A DNA stretch of 64,000 bases from Bacteroidota bacterium (GTDB lineage Bacteria; Bacteroidota; Bacteroidia; UKL13-3). Position numbers and translations under genes: made by a program. Shown piece by piece: positions 37,901 to 46,256 of this stretch. How positions within the stretch are numbered: position 1 is the stretch's first letter; every line of letters starts with the position of its first letter. The stretch covers positions 109,195-173,194 of the forward strand of contig JAIYCU010000033.1 in assembly GCA_027487835.1 (NCBI GenBank), in the 5' to 3' direction. The notes beneath the pieces were generated by a model. That model searched no databases and was not told the DNA's origin. It was given only the letters and a program-made list of their open reading frames with translations.

Positions 37901-40900
37901 GAACCGCAAGTGGATTTGGTATTGGTGCTATGCGTGCCGACTCAATTACTATTGATTCGAATATTGTAAATAGGTCATTTTATGCTATTACGGTTTATGG
38001 TGCTACCAATGCACTTTACAATCGCTTTATTAAGATAAGAAATAACACCTGTAATAATATTTATTATATGGGCGCTTATATTGCTTATAACTATAATGCT
38101 ATTGATTTTACTGGTAATAAGTTTATCATGGACCCAACTTATGGTTATTATGGTGTATATTATTATGCAAACCAAAATGCTAGTGCTATTGTACCGCATA
38201 AGTTCCATAACAACACAGTAATTAACCATGGCGGATATGGAGCTTACCTATATTTCCCAACCACAAATAGCGCTACAGCTGCAATTACAGAAGTATATAA
38301 CAACATGGTTGTATCTGGAGCTACTTATAATTTTGTTTATGGAATTTACGTGCAGGATCAAGCTGCTTCAAGAACTAGAATTATTCATAACACTTCGGTT
38401 AATAGATACCCTTCAACCCAACCTACTTATGCTCCTATTGGCGCTGCTGGTTCAACTCAAGTAATTGCTAAGAACAATATTTGTGTGAATTTAGCTGGTT
38501 CAGGTGTTGCTGCTTATTTTGCCGCGAATCCTTTAGCAGGAAATGTAAATCATAATATTTATTGGAACACTGCTGGTGCTGCTTTGGTATTTAGAAATGG
38601 TGTTTATTGGAATGCTAGTAACTTTAAAACTTTTGCAAATGGTGGTGATTCTTCACACAACATTAATCCTGATTTGGTTAGTGCAATTGATTTACATACA
38701 ACAAGTGCTTGTTTGCCGCAAGGTGCAGATTTCACTTCAATTTTAGCTACTGATATTGATGGTGATTTAAGGACAGCGCCAGGTATGATTGGTGCTGACC
38801 AGGTTGTTGGATTAAGTAATGACTTAGAGGTGGTTTCAATTTTAACCCCTACAGTGCCAGTAAGTTTAGGTGCTCAAGATTTAAAAGTATTGGTTAAAAA
38901 TAGAGGAACAAATACAGTTACCAGTTTCAATATTGCTTATCAATTGAATAGCGGTACACCCGTTGTACTTGCTTATGCTGGCTCAGGTTTAAATACTTGC
39001 CAAGTAGATACTTTAACCTTTACAGGTACTAATCAAATCACAATTGGCTTAGGTGTTAATAATGTTAAGGTTTATACCTATGCTCCAAATGCAAGTGCAG
39101 ATGCTAATCCAGTGAATGATACTTTAAATTCTAGCCTAGCCGCGCCGCTTTCAGGTAATTATATAGTAGGAGCTGCGCCTTCAGATTTCTTAAATTTAAC
39201 TGAGGCATTAGCTGCTGCTAAAACTAGAGGTTTAGGAGGAAGAACTAGTTTCCTTGTAAAAACTGGCATTTATACAGGTAATTACAATATTGAACCAATG
39301 CCAGGAGCATCGGCAACCAATACCCTAAATATTACTTCGTTAACAGGTAATAGAGATGATGTAAGATTTGAGTTCTCGAATGATGCAAGTAACCTACAGG
39401 TATTTAATATTTCAGCTAGTTTTGTTAACTTTAGAAATGTTACCATCAGACAAACAAATGGTATTCTTAATACAGTTAATGCGATTATTAGATACAATGG
39501 TTCACCTACAAATGACTCATTAGTTAACTGTGTGGTTTGGGGACCTATTTTTGGAGTAGATGGCTCTAGTACAGCAAATTATTCATTATATGCAACAGGT
39601 ATTAATACCAATAGACTTATTTATGAAAATAATTATTTCAAAGGTTCTTTCTACGGAGCCTACTTATTTGGTAACAATACTACCTATAGCATAAAGAATA
39701 CAGAGTTTATTGGTAATACTTTTGATAGTGTTACCTATGGTGCTTTATACTATTTGTATTACACTACTAATACAAAAGTTATTAATAATGTATTTAACCA
39801 TAGGGTTATTGGTGGCACATATACAACTGGTTATCAATATTGGTACTATAATGATTCTGCTTTCATTTGTACAGGAAATAAGGTGCAAACTTTTGGTGGT
39901 AAGAGTTTATATTGGTATAACTACTATAGCAGAAATTCAGTAGCTAATCCTTCTATTATTGCCAATAATGATGTAAATGGTGCTTCAGCCTTTATCTATT
40001 GGGCCTTATTTGGTAGTGTAACTAATAACCAAAACTTCTACCACAATACAGTGCATTCTGGTTCAAATTACACTTACTTTAATGCCACAGGAAATACCAA
40101 TGTAAAAGTGTTTAATAACATTTTTGCAGCATCTGGTCCTTATTCATTGTATTGGTCTGGTGCACCAGCAGGTATTGCTCAAATAAATACTGACTATAAT
40201 TTGTACTTTAGTTCAGGTTCTACTACGCCAATATTTGCTGCAGCTGCTAGATCACTTTCTACATTTAAAGGTGCATACCCTACTTATGATAGAAACTCAG
40301 CTCAAAATCGTGCACCTTTTATGAGTCTTACGAACTTTATGCCTAATCCAAATGATACTAATGTATGGTTAATCAATGGAAGGGGTGTTCATAATACCAT
40401 TGCACCTTTAGATTATGTTGGCTTAACAAGACCTGCAACTGTGTTACAAGGAGCACCAGACATCGGAGCTTATGAGGTTACACCTAATAGCGGTGTTTTA
40501 GCACCTTTAGCGGTTGCCGTTCCTGCCATTCCGGTACCGGGCGGTGTTCAACATTATTTAGTTGGGCAAGATTCTGTGGCTAAAATTACTTGGGATCTTA
40601 CAAGTTTAATACCAACTGAAAATTCAATTAGATATTACACAGGTTCACAACCAAATACACAAGGAGCAAATGGTAAGGCAATTAATGCATACTATGATGT
40701 TAAGCTTACGGGTACAGGTTTATCTTATAGTTTAGATTTGCATTATAAGAATACATTGCGCGGAGCAATTGCTGCTCAGGCTGATCTTAAGTTAGCAAAT
40801 TACCCTGTAGGTTCATGGAATTATCTTGCTACAAGTGTAGTGGATAGTACTAGACTTATGGTGAGTGCAGCCGCTATATCAGATACAAGTGCAATTTGGA

Positions 40901-43224
40901 CATTAACCGATGCAACTAATCCATTAACAACTTTCTTGAACATCACTGCTCAGCCGCAAAGCACTACTAAATGTGCTGGCGACTCTGCAATCTTCACGGT
41001 TGCGGCAACAGGAACAGGTTTAGTTTACCAGTGGCAAGTAAATGCAGGAACTGGTTTCACCAACATTACGGGTGCTACTTCTACTACTTTGGTTGTAAAT
41101 AACCTTACCACTGCGTTCAATAACAATAAATATCGTTGTGCAATTACGAACCTAACGGGTTCGGCTCAATCAAATGAGGCTACTTTAACAATTGGTTCAT
41201 CTACTACTATCACTAGCCAACCTATTAATGCTTCTGGTTGCCAAGGAGATAATGCAATTTTCACAGTAGGAGCTACAGGAAGTACACTTACTTATGAGTG
41301 GCAAGAAAACACAGGTTCTGGTTTTGCTACCATTACAAGTGCAACTACCTCTTCATTATTAAGAGCAAATATCCAAGCAGCAATGACTGGATATACTTAC
41401 AGAACAATTGTTATTGGTGTATGTGGTGTTAGAACTTCTGACACTGTTAGCTTAACAGTTAGTGGACCAATTACCATTGTTACACAACCTACTCCAAGTG
41501 TTATTAATACTTGCGCCGGTTCAACGGTAAATATCACCATGGCTTCTGCAGGTGCGACTACTTATCAATGGCAAATTGACGTAGGTAGCGGGTTTGCTAA
41601 CATTCCAAACGGAACTTCTGCTAATCTATCGATTACCAATGTACCTGCTTCTTATAATAATGGTGTGATTCGTTGTGTATTAACTAATGCATGTAATACT
41701 TCATTTAGTAATACTGCTTCAATTACTGTTCAAACGCCAGGTTTATGGAGTGGTGCTACAAGCACAGCTTGGACAACTGCTAGCAACTGGGGTTGTACAG
41801 CTGTTCCTACAGCTACTACTGATGTTATTATACCTAGCACAGCTACTAATATGCCAGCGGCTAGCACTGCAGTAAGTATGAATTCACTAACTGTAAATTC
41901 AACTGCTACTATTACATTAACAGGCGCAGGTGCTTTAAACATCTATGGTAATTTACAAAATGAAGGTACCATCACTGGTGCTTCAGCTTGGATTAACTTT
42001 ATGGGTACTACTATACAAACTATTAATGGTGGTTCTTACAATAAGGTATCGCTTAATAACGCTAATGGTTTAACCGCAAGCGCAGCGCTTACCATCCTTG
42101 ATACTTTACAGTTAGTAAGTGGAAAGCTTAGATTAGGTGCTAATAATTTAACCCTAACAAGTACTGCTGCTATCTTAGGAAGTTCTGCTGCTAACTATGT
42201 AGTAACAAATGGTACTGGTAGTTTAATTATCAATAATATTGGTACAGGTGGAAGAACAGGTGCTGTAGTTTTCCCTATAGGTACAGCTGTAAATTATAGC
42301 CCAGCTACCTTAACAAATACAGGTACTGTAGATAACTTTAATGCCAGAGTAATTTCAGGTTCATTCCCTGCATTTACTGGAAATACGCCTTCGGGAACTG
42401 CTTATACAAGCAATGCAGTTGATGCAAATTGGATTATTGGAGAAACTGTTCTAGGTGGATCTAACCTTGCTATTAGCCTTCAATGGAATGCCGCGCAAGA
42501 GTTAACAGGCTTTACCAGAACCTCTTCATACATTGCTCGCTACTTAGCAAATGGTTGGAATAACTATGCTGCTTCTGCCGCAACTGGTGCAAATCCTTAT
42601 GTAAGCTCAGTTAGTGGAGTTACTGTTTTAGCGCCAATGGGTGTAGGTTCAAACGGAACCTTACCTGTAAGTTGGATATCATTCACTGCTAACGCAAATG
42701 GAATGGATGCAATTTTAAATTGGGCAACTGCAACTGAAATTAACAACAAAGGATTTGAAGTAGAACGTTCATTGGATGGTGCAACTTTCAAAACTATTGG
42801 TTTTGTTAAAGGCAATGTGAACAGTGGTTCTATTAAGAATTACGACTTTACAGATGCTAGTGCCTTAGAAATCTTCGCTGGTTCAAGTGTATATTATCGC
42901 TTAAAGCAAGTTGATTTTGATGGCAACTATTCATACAGCAATGTGGTATTATTAAACACAGAAGAAAGCTCAGATGTAACATTATATCCAAATCCATTCA
43001 ATGCTTCAACTGGATTATTTATCACTGCTATTGCAGATGCAAATATTTCTATTGAAGTTAAAGACCTAATGGGTAGAAGTGTATTCACAACTACTGCTTC
43101 AATTACTAAAGGTGGACATTATATCTCAATCGACGGTCTTGAAGGCTTGTCTGATGGTATGTATCTTGTTCAAGTTACCATGAATGGTGAACTTAAATCT
43201 TTCAAGGTTCAAAAGACGAAGTAA
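34912..43224 (+). CDS. Giant T9SS surface protein 3 (CARDB-like, beta-helix and Ig-like repeats)
   Basis: 2770 residues. A signal peptide (to about residue 32, GLNAQ) is followed by a discoidin/F5-8C-like domain (about 33-170; IHAGESGNRFLTGGTIQVW, VNFREIQVW). Three repeats start at residues 180, 742 and 1302. Each has a CARDB-like strand domain (NDVGISSIDSV, NNIGVERILAPT, NDLEVVSILTPT) and a beta-helix module opening with TYTIGGASPNF, NYTIGGSTANF or NYIVGAAPSDF. Three Ig-like domains follow, each with a Cys pair and YQWQ/YEWQ core (about 2009, 2100, 2189). After these are a filament segment homologous to that of giant protein 2, a fibronectin-like block and a type A sorting domain (LYPNPFN). 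It is probably a surface adhesin or matrix protein; the discoidin-like start suggests carbohydrate binding (inference). Confidence 0.94.
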   Translation: MLNFSSQRFRINWFKPIFSFMAILFMATGLNAQVNVAPLATASAAPACNTGACTTLNDLNFGTCGAQQMWITSAASNPGSAVNITFVWPSVQVVNKVTIHAGESGNRFLTGGTIQVWNGTAWINHQTFTQATGVCSYDINMNTVATNQLRIVDMTVGGTQSSNVNFREIQVWQGSLSGNDVGISSIDSVGTVCSTTPIPVYATIANYGTNQVTSANVLWSVNGALQSSIPFTGTLDTLGGAGSSRASILLGTYGFSSTASVIKAWTSQPNSTADTIKINDTSSVSKSTAMAAGTYTIGGASPNFPSFTAARNALYARGVCGPVIFLVADGVYNEQIDFTGPISGVNDINTVTFKGNSRANTIINFASTNAAQRHTVLFATNARFITFRDMTIRGNGNFAGDFAFPVIINSGSRSIRIANCNILIVGANSLSGTTNYIPVLLGGTSASYSSGSRVDSIEVDTCLISRGYFGVVNYGISGNLGLNNKFRGNTFNENYYYGYYGVNNGNLTLENNEFNLQTATTGIVPIYVSSATAPALYPHRIIGNKMITFGSYAMGLFSVVNQAGAKGLMANNVIGGNQLSNTGYGIYMSSCTNFMMYHNSINMNIAGSTLTQYAGIFITSGSGNSIINNNLARTASGLGMPLYLSSSIVSDTCNYNNYFKVDTISGLIFKGGNYFPSTYRGALGQDSFSVNNTPGFLSPTNLNINVPCNKGIALAVVPNDVNGLARSITAPNMGAFEMLALNNNIGVERILAPTATTFTIGSNDVWALVRNTGVNTVSSFDIAYNNNGGTPVTQSITTTLAACDTISVLFTGLNQVMLGSSNKLKVYTSSPNASLDSFPANDTLVADLYAPLSGNYTIGGSTANFANFTAAVGALKGSGIAGHVTFTVNPGTYNEFVNLDGTILGLHDTARIVFQGVNKNTVIVEANRGSAPVVGIFGHRYITFRDMTIRNNSASGTGFAVVGNTTNNAGTGCGIINCVVDLPNVTTGTAYGILFTGTASGFGIGAMRADSITIDSNIVNRSFYAITVYGATNALYNRFIKIRNNTCNNIYYMGAYIAYNYNAIDFTGNKFIMDPTYGYYGVYYYANQNASAIVPHKFHNNTVINHGGYGAYLYFPTTNSATAAITEVYNNMVVSGATYNFVYGIYVQDQAASRTRIIHNTSVNRYPSTQPTYAPIGAAGSTQVIAKNNICVNLAGSGVAAYFAANPLAGNVNHNIYWNTAGAALVFRNGVYWNASNFKTFANGGDSSHNINPDLVSAIDLHTTSACLPQGADFTSILATDIDGDLRTAPGMIGADQVVGLSNDLEVVSILTPTVPVSLGAQDLKVLVKNRGTNTVTSFNIAYQLNSGTPVVLAYAGSGLNTCQVDTLTFTGTNQITIGLGVNNVKVYTYAPNASADANPVNDTLNSSLAAPLSGNYIVGAAPSDFLNLTEALAAAKTRGLGGRTSFLVKTGIYTGNYNIEPMPGASATNTLNITSLTGNRDDVRFEFSNDASNLQVFNISASFVNFRNVTIRQTNGILNTVNAIIRYNGSPTNDSLVNCVVWGPIFGVDGSSTANYSLYATGINTNRLIYENNYFKGSFYGAYLFGNNTTYSIKNTEFIGNTFDSVTYGALYYLYYTTNTKVINNVFNHRVIGGTYTTGYQYWYYNDSAFICTGNKVQTFGGKSLYWYNYYSRNSVANPSIIANNDVNGASAFIYWALFGSVTNNQNFYHNTVHSGSNYTYFNATGNTNVKVFNNIFAASGPYSLYWSGAPAGIAQINTDYNLYFSSGSTTPIFAAAARSLSTFKGAYPTYDRNSAQNRAPFMSLTNFMPNPNDTNVWLINGRGVHNTIAPLDYVGLTRPATVLQGAPDIGAYEVTPNSGVLAPLAVAVPAIPVPGGVQHYLVGQDSVAKITWDLTSLIPTENSIRYYTGSQPNTQGANGKAINAYYDVKLTGTGLSYSLDLHYKNTLRGAIAAQADLKLANYPVGSWNYLATSVVDSTRLMVSAAAISDTSAIWTLTDATNPLTTFLNITAQPQSTTKCAGDSAIFTVAATGTGLVYQWQVNAGTGFTNITGATSTTLVVNNLTTAFNNNKYRCAITNLTGSAQSNEATLTIGSSTTITSQPINASGCQGDNAIFTVGATGSTLTYEWQENTGSGFATITSATTSSLLRANIQAAMTGYTYRTIVIGVCGVRTSDTVSLTVSGPITIVTQPTPSVINTCAGSTVNITMASAGATTYQWQIDVGSGFANIPNGTSANLSITNVPASYNNGVIRCVLTNACNTSFSNTASITVQTPGLWSGATSTAWTTASNWGCTAVPTATTDVIIPSTATNMPAASTAVSMNSLTVNSTATITLTGAGALNIYGNLQNEGTITGASAWINFMGTTIQTINGGSYNKVSLNNANGLTASAALTILDTLQLVSGKLRLGANNLTLTSTAAILGSSAANYVVTNGTGSLIINNIGTGGRTGAVVFPIGTAVNYSPATLTNTGTVDNFNARVISGSFPAFTGNTPSGTAYTSNAVDANWIIGETVLGGSNLAISLQWNAAQELTGFTRTSSYIARYLANGWNNYAASAATGANPYVSSVSGVTVLAPMGVGSNGTLPVSWISFTANANGMDAILNWATATEINNKGFEVERSLDGATFKTIGFVKGNVNSGSIKNYDFTDASALEIFAGSSVYYRLKQVDFDGNYSYSNVVLLNTEESSDVTLYPNPFNASTGLFITAIADANISIEVKDLMGRSVFTTTASITKGGHYISIDGLEGLSDGMYLVQVTMNGELKSFKVQKTK
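35449..40495 (+). repeat. Three tandem modules of about 1.68 kb in giant protein 3
   Basis: Equivalent CARDB-like starts are at 35449, 37137 and 38817, so the spacings are 1688 and 1680 bases (about 560 residues). Each module is CARDB-like plus beta-helix, and the junction APLSGNYTIGG / APLSGNYIVG is shared by copies two and three. Confidence 0.85.
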
Positions 43225-43237
43225 GACTAACCTTATT

Positions 43238-43277
43238 AAACAAAAAAGGCTGACAAATTTGGCAGCCTTTTTTGTTT
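43238..43277. terminator. Bidirectional terminator between giant protein 3 and the methyltransferase
   Basis: AAACAAAAAAGGCTG (43238-43252) and CAGCCTTTTTTGTTT (43263-43277) pair perfectly over 15 bp with a 10-base loop. A- and T-rich outer stems on each side suit termination of both convergent genes. Confidence 0.92.
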
Positions 43278-43323
43278 AATTTAACTTACGAAATAAATTT
43301 ATAAAATGCTTTTACTTGCTCGT

Positions 43324-44106
43324 TTATTTCTTTGCTATTAATACGATATCCCAAGTGTGGTCGATTCTGTCTTGGGTAAGGAAAAAGTCTTTTGTATCTA
43401 TCGCTAAGGTTTCAGTATTCACCTCTTTCAGTTCTTTTCGCATGATACTTGTCAAAAAATTGTAAGGTGCAACTAACCAAGAAGCCGGAATCAGTTTATG
43501 AAGGCCTAATGGATCTAACCTTAAGATTTTTTTAGCCCATCTTGCATTGTCTTCATAGTATTTATTAACCCGCTCAGTTCCTTGAACACCCCAAAGTTCA
43601 ATTTCTGAAAAGATGCCACCAGCTTCTTTTTCCATTTCGGCAAAAGTGTATTCGTGCACATGAAAAGGATTGCGCGCAATACTCATTTTGTTATTCGGTG
43701 TAGTACAAAGAAATATACCGCCTGGCTTTAACACGCGCATTACATCTTTCATGAATCCTGCGCGGTCTTCAATATGTTCTATAAATTGAAATGCCGTTAC
43801 CACATCTAAACTATTGCTTTCTAGCGGCAGGGGTGGTACTTTACCACTTATAAATGAAAGATTTTTTAGTTCGCTATACTTTTCCCTTGCTTTGATTAGT
43901 GTTGGTTCACTATAATCTACGCCAATTACACTTTCTACATGCGCAGCATAGGATTGGGTTCCATAACCGTCGGCACAGCCAATGTCTGCAATTTTCTTTC
44001 CCTTAACGTGTTGTAATGCCCATTCATATGCAAAAAAGCATCGCTTAACAGTTACGTTATTGCTGTCTTCAAAACTGGGTCTTTCTCTATCAAATGATTC
44101 TGCCAT
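43324..44106 (-). CDS. Class I SAM-dependent methyltransferase
   Basis: A 260-residue soluble methyltransferase. Motif I is IADIGCADGYGTQ near residue 38, the acidic end of strand 2 is VIGVDYSEPTL, a motif IV-like VVTAFQFIEHI (with the EHI typical of methyltransf_11/UbiE-like enzymes) is near 106, and the post-motif VLKPGGIFLCTTPN is near 125. The C-terminal 120 residues are variable and probably define the substrate, which cannot be read from sequence. Relatives act on lipids, quinones or sugars. The gene is convergent with giant protein 3 across a bidirectional terminator and divergent from DUF2461. Confidence 0.9.
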   Translation of the reverse strand: MAESFDRERPSFEDSNNVTVKRCFFAYEWALQHVKGKKIADIGCADGYGTQSYAAHVESVIGVDYSEPTLIKAREKYSELKNLSFISGKVPPLPLESNSLDVVTAFQFIEHIEDRAGFMKDVMRVLKPGGIFLCTTPNNKMSIARNPFHVHEYTFAEMEKEAGGIFSEIELWGVQGTERVNKYYEDNARWAKKILRLDPLGLHKLIPASWLVAPYNFLTSIMRKELKEVNTETLAIDTKDFFLTQDRIDHTWDIVLIAKK

Positions 44107-44131
44107 ATTTTTTGCCTTTTAGGCCCTTAAC

Positions 44132-44161
44132 TTTGCGAAAATACGTATTTCATTACCTTTG
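44132..44161 (+). promoter_or_regulatory. Promoter for the DUF2461 gene, with a second -7 box overlapping its -33
   Basis: TTTG (44132-44135), 18 bases, TACCTTTG (44154-44161) matches the Bacteroidota -33/-7 pattern, and the ATG follows at 44176, so the leader is very short. The upstream TTTG is itself the end of another complete -7 box, TAACTTTG (44128-44135), giving two overlapping potential promoters. Confidence 0.6.
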
Positions 44162-44175
44162 ATAAAAATAATATC

Positions 44176-44829
44176 ATGGATTTTCTTGAATTAGATAATT
44201 TCTTGACTACGCTTAAAGCCAATAATACCAAAGAATGGTTTGATGTTAATCGCAAGCGATACGAACAATTGAGAAAGGATTGGATTTCATTCATAGCCGA
44301 TTTAATTAATGAAATTGCAAAGTTCGACCCCGATTTGTCTTCTCTAAATGCAAAAGATTGTATTTTTAGAATTAATAAAGATATCCGTTTCTCAAAAGAT
44401 AAATCTCCATACAAAACTAATTTTGGTGCCAGTATAAATTTAGGAGGTAAAAAAGAGTTTGTAGGAGGGTATTATTTTCATTTTTCTCCTGGCGAAATTT
44501 TTTGTGCAGGTGGTATTTATATGCCAAGTCCTGAGAAGCTGGCTGCCATGCGGCAGGAGATAGATTATAATTTCGAGCAGTTTCAAACAATCATTAATAG
44601 GCCAGCGGCGGTGGCTCGGTTTAAGGAAATTGAAGGCGAAAGATTGGCGCGCCCGCCTAAAGGTTATGAGGCCAATAATTTGGCTATAGATTACCTTAAA
44701 ATGAAAAGTTTTATTTGGACTGAGCATTTTAAGCTTTCTCAATTAACCAAAAGTAATGCATTGAAACTATTTGCTGATTCTTTTGAAGAAATGAAACCCT
44801 TAAATGATTTCATTAGGGCTTGCAATTAA
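44176..44829 (+). CDS. DUF2461-family protein
   Basis: A 217-residue protein matching DUF2461 (TIGR02453). It opens with FLTTLKANNTKEWFDVNRKRYE and carries FRINKDIRFSKDKSPYKTNFG near residues 66-86 and GGYYFHFSPGEIFCAGGIYM near 97-117, then the C-terminal ARPPKGYEANN block. The family is widespread in bacteria and fungi and has no established function. Its stop codon shares the four bases TTAA (44826-44829) with the stop of the convergent isochorismate synthase gene. Confidence 0.92.
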   Translation: MDFLELDNFLTTLKANNTKEWFDVNRKRYEQLRKDWISFIADLINEIAKFDPDLSSLNAKDCIFRINKDIRFSKDKSPYKTNFGASINLGGKKEFVGGYYFHFSPGEIFCAGGIYMPSPEKLAAMRQEIDYNFEQFQTIINRPAAVARFKEIEGERLARPPKGYEANNLAIDYLKMKSFIWTEHFKLSQLTKSNALKLFADSFEEMKPLNDFIRACN

Positions 44830-45821
44830 AGCAGGCTCTCTATTATCTTCATTTTATTCTGCGTTTCAGTCCATTCTTTTTCTGGATTTGATTTACTGGT
44901 AATTCCTGCCCCAGCAAAGAGAGTAATTCCGTTTTGTGCGATTCTTGCACATCTTAAGTTTACATGTAAAATGCTTTTTTCGGGTTGAACCAACCCTATA
45001 ATTCCACTGTAGAATTCTCTTTTATCCTTCTCCATTTCTCCTATATAATCAAAGGCCTCTTGTTTTGGTATGCCATTAATGGCAGGGGTGGGGTGTAGGA
45101 GTTGCGCTAGTTCAATTATATTGGTATCCTTAGCCTTTATGTACAAGGATGTTTGAAGATGTCTTAAATGGCCATTTTCAATTTCGTTTGGACCATCTGT
45201 TTGCACCTGGTATTGCCCTTTTTCCAATTGTTGGATTATGTAATCGGTTACCATGGCCTGTTCCTCTTGTTCTTTCTGTGTCCATGTTTGAGATGCATGC
45301 GTAAGTGTACCTGCTAAAGAAACAGTTCTATATTTTTGGTCTTCTTCAGTTTCCAGCAGTAATTCTGGACTTGCTCCAATCCAAATTTGGTTTTCATCAA
45401 TTTGTGTAAGATACACAAAGGCATCAGGGTACTTTTCTGTGAGCTTTAGAAAGAGTGAAAAGGCATTAATTTGTTTAATAATGGACTTTGTATTTGCTAA
45501 AACTACTTTTTTTAAGGAGGTCCCATTTTCTTGCATTTGCTTAATGGCAGTTTCCACGGCCATTATATAATGTGTTTTATAAATTTCTGGGCTTTTTATC
45601 TGGTAGCTTGTTTTTAAAGGCGCCATTTTTTCAATGGTTTCCCTAGTAACTAACTTTCCTTCACCTTCTAGGAAATACAGGGCTTGGTTCAAACCGAAAC
45701 GACTGATACAAAATCCTTTTTTAGTGCTTAATGCTAGGTTGTCTGAATAGGTTTTAAAGTTTCCTTTAATGAGCTGTATTGTATCTTTCTTAGGGGTTTT
45801 TAGTAGGACTATCGAATCCAT
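44826..45821 (-). CDS. menF: Isochorismate synthase (chorismate-binding enzyme)
   Basis: A 331-residue chorismate-utilising enzyme, shorter than proteobacterial MenF because the N-terminal region is reduced, as is usual in Bacteroidota. Active-site blocks are IWIGASPELLLE near residue 154, VSLAGTLTH near 170, LLHPTPAINGIPKQEA near 240, EKDKREFYSGIIG near 262 and LFAGAGITSKSNPEKEW near 300. It converts chorismate to isochorismate at the head of menaquinone synthesis. An anthranilate or aminodeoxychorismate synthase is less likely because of the HPTPAINGIP signature. The start codon directly abuts the thioesterase stop (TAAATG). It also carries two dispersed-motif copies (44979 and 45684). Confidence 0.9.
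   Translation of the reverse strand: MDSIVLLKTPKKDTIQLIKGNFKTYSDNLALSTKKGFCISRFGLNQALYFLEGEGKLVTRETIEKMAPLKTSYQIKSPEIYKTHYIMAVETAIKQMQENGTSLKKVVLANTKSIIKQINAFSLFLKLTEKYPDAFVYLTQIDENQIWIGASPELLLETEEDQKYRTVSLAGTLTHASQTWTQKEQEEQAMVTDYIIQQLEKGQYQVQTDGPNEIENGHLRHLQTSLYIKAKDTNIIELAQLLHPTPAINGIPKQEAFDYIGEMEKDKREFYSGIIGLVQPEKSILHVNLRCARIAQNGITLFAGAGITSKSNPEKEWTETQNKMKIIESLL
44979..44993 (-). repeat. Dispersed 15-base motif, C-variant, reverse
   Basis: Plus strand TTCGGGTTGAACCAA; on the minus strand, in menF, it encodes LVQPE. Same sequence as at 18-32 and 11930-11944. Confidence 0.8.
45684..45698 (+). repeat. Dispersed 15-base motif, exact copy
   Basis: TTGGTTCAAACCGAA, 690 bases from the previous copy and in the same gene (menF). 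Here it encodes FGLNQ on the minus strand, so the two copies in one gene use different reading frames. Confidence 0.85.
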
Positions 45822-46256
45822 TTATCTATTGATAGGAATTACTGACAAGGTTAATCTACTGATGCAACACAATTGTTTTTCGTCGTTAATGATCTGTATT
45901 TCCCAAACTTGTGTTGTTTTTCCAATGTGAAATGGTTTTGCGATGCCATACACATGGCCCTTCCCAGCACTTTTTATATGGTTTGCATTGATGTCTAAAC
46001 CAAGTGCTACATATTTGGTTCTGTCTATGCAAAGATTGCCAGCCATACTTCCAACGGTTTCTGCCAAGGCACAAAAAGCACCGCCATTTACAACGCCAAG
46101 AGGTTGCACTGTTCTGTGGTCTACTGGCATTTTAGCGGTAAGGTAATTTTCTCCAATTTCGCAAAATTCAATACCAAGCCAATCGCTCATGGTATTTTTA
46201 CATCTTTCATTTAATTTTTCTAAGACAATTTCAGAAGGTTGAATGAAGATACTCAT
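45822..46256 (-). CDS. Hotdog-fold acyl-CoA thioesterase (PaaI/MenI-like)
   Basis: A 144-residue single hotdog domain. The signature VVNGGAFCALAETVGSMAGN near residues 55-74 has the asparagine-glycine-glycine and the catalytic-type Glu in the central helix, as in the PaaI/YbgC-like 4HBT group. Next comes ALGLDINANHIKSAGKG. Because menF follows directly, the likely substrate is 1,4-dihydroxy-2-naphthoyl-CoA in menaquinone synthesis (inference from context). Its ATG overlaps the TGA of the hybrid kinase (ATGA), so the two are translationally coupled. Confidence 0.85.
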   Translation of the reverse strand: MSIFIQPSEIVLEKLNERCKNTMSDWLGIEFCEIGENYLTAKMPVDHRTVQPLGVVNGGAFCALAETVGSMAGNLCIDRTKYVALGLDINANHIKSAGKGHVYGIAKPFHIGKTTQVWEIQIINDEKQLCCISRLTLSVIPINR

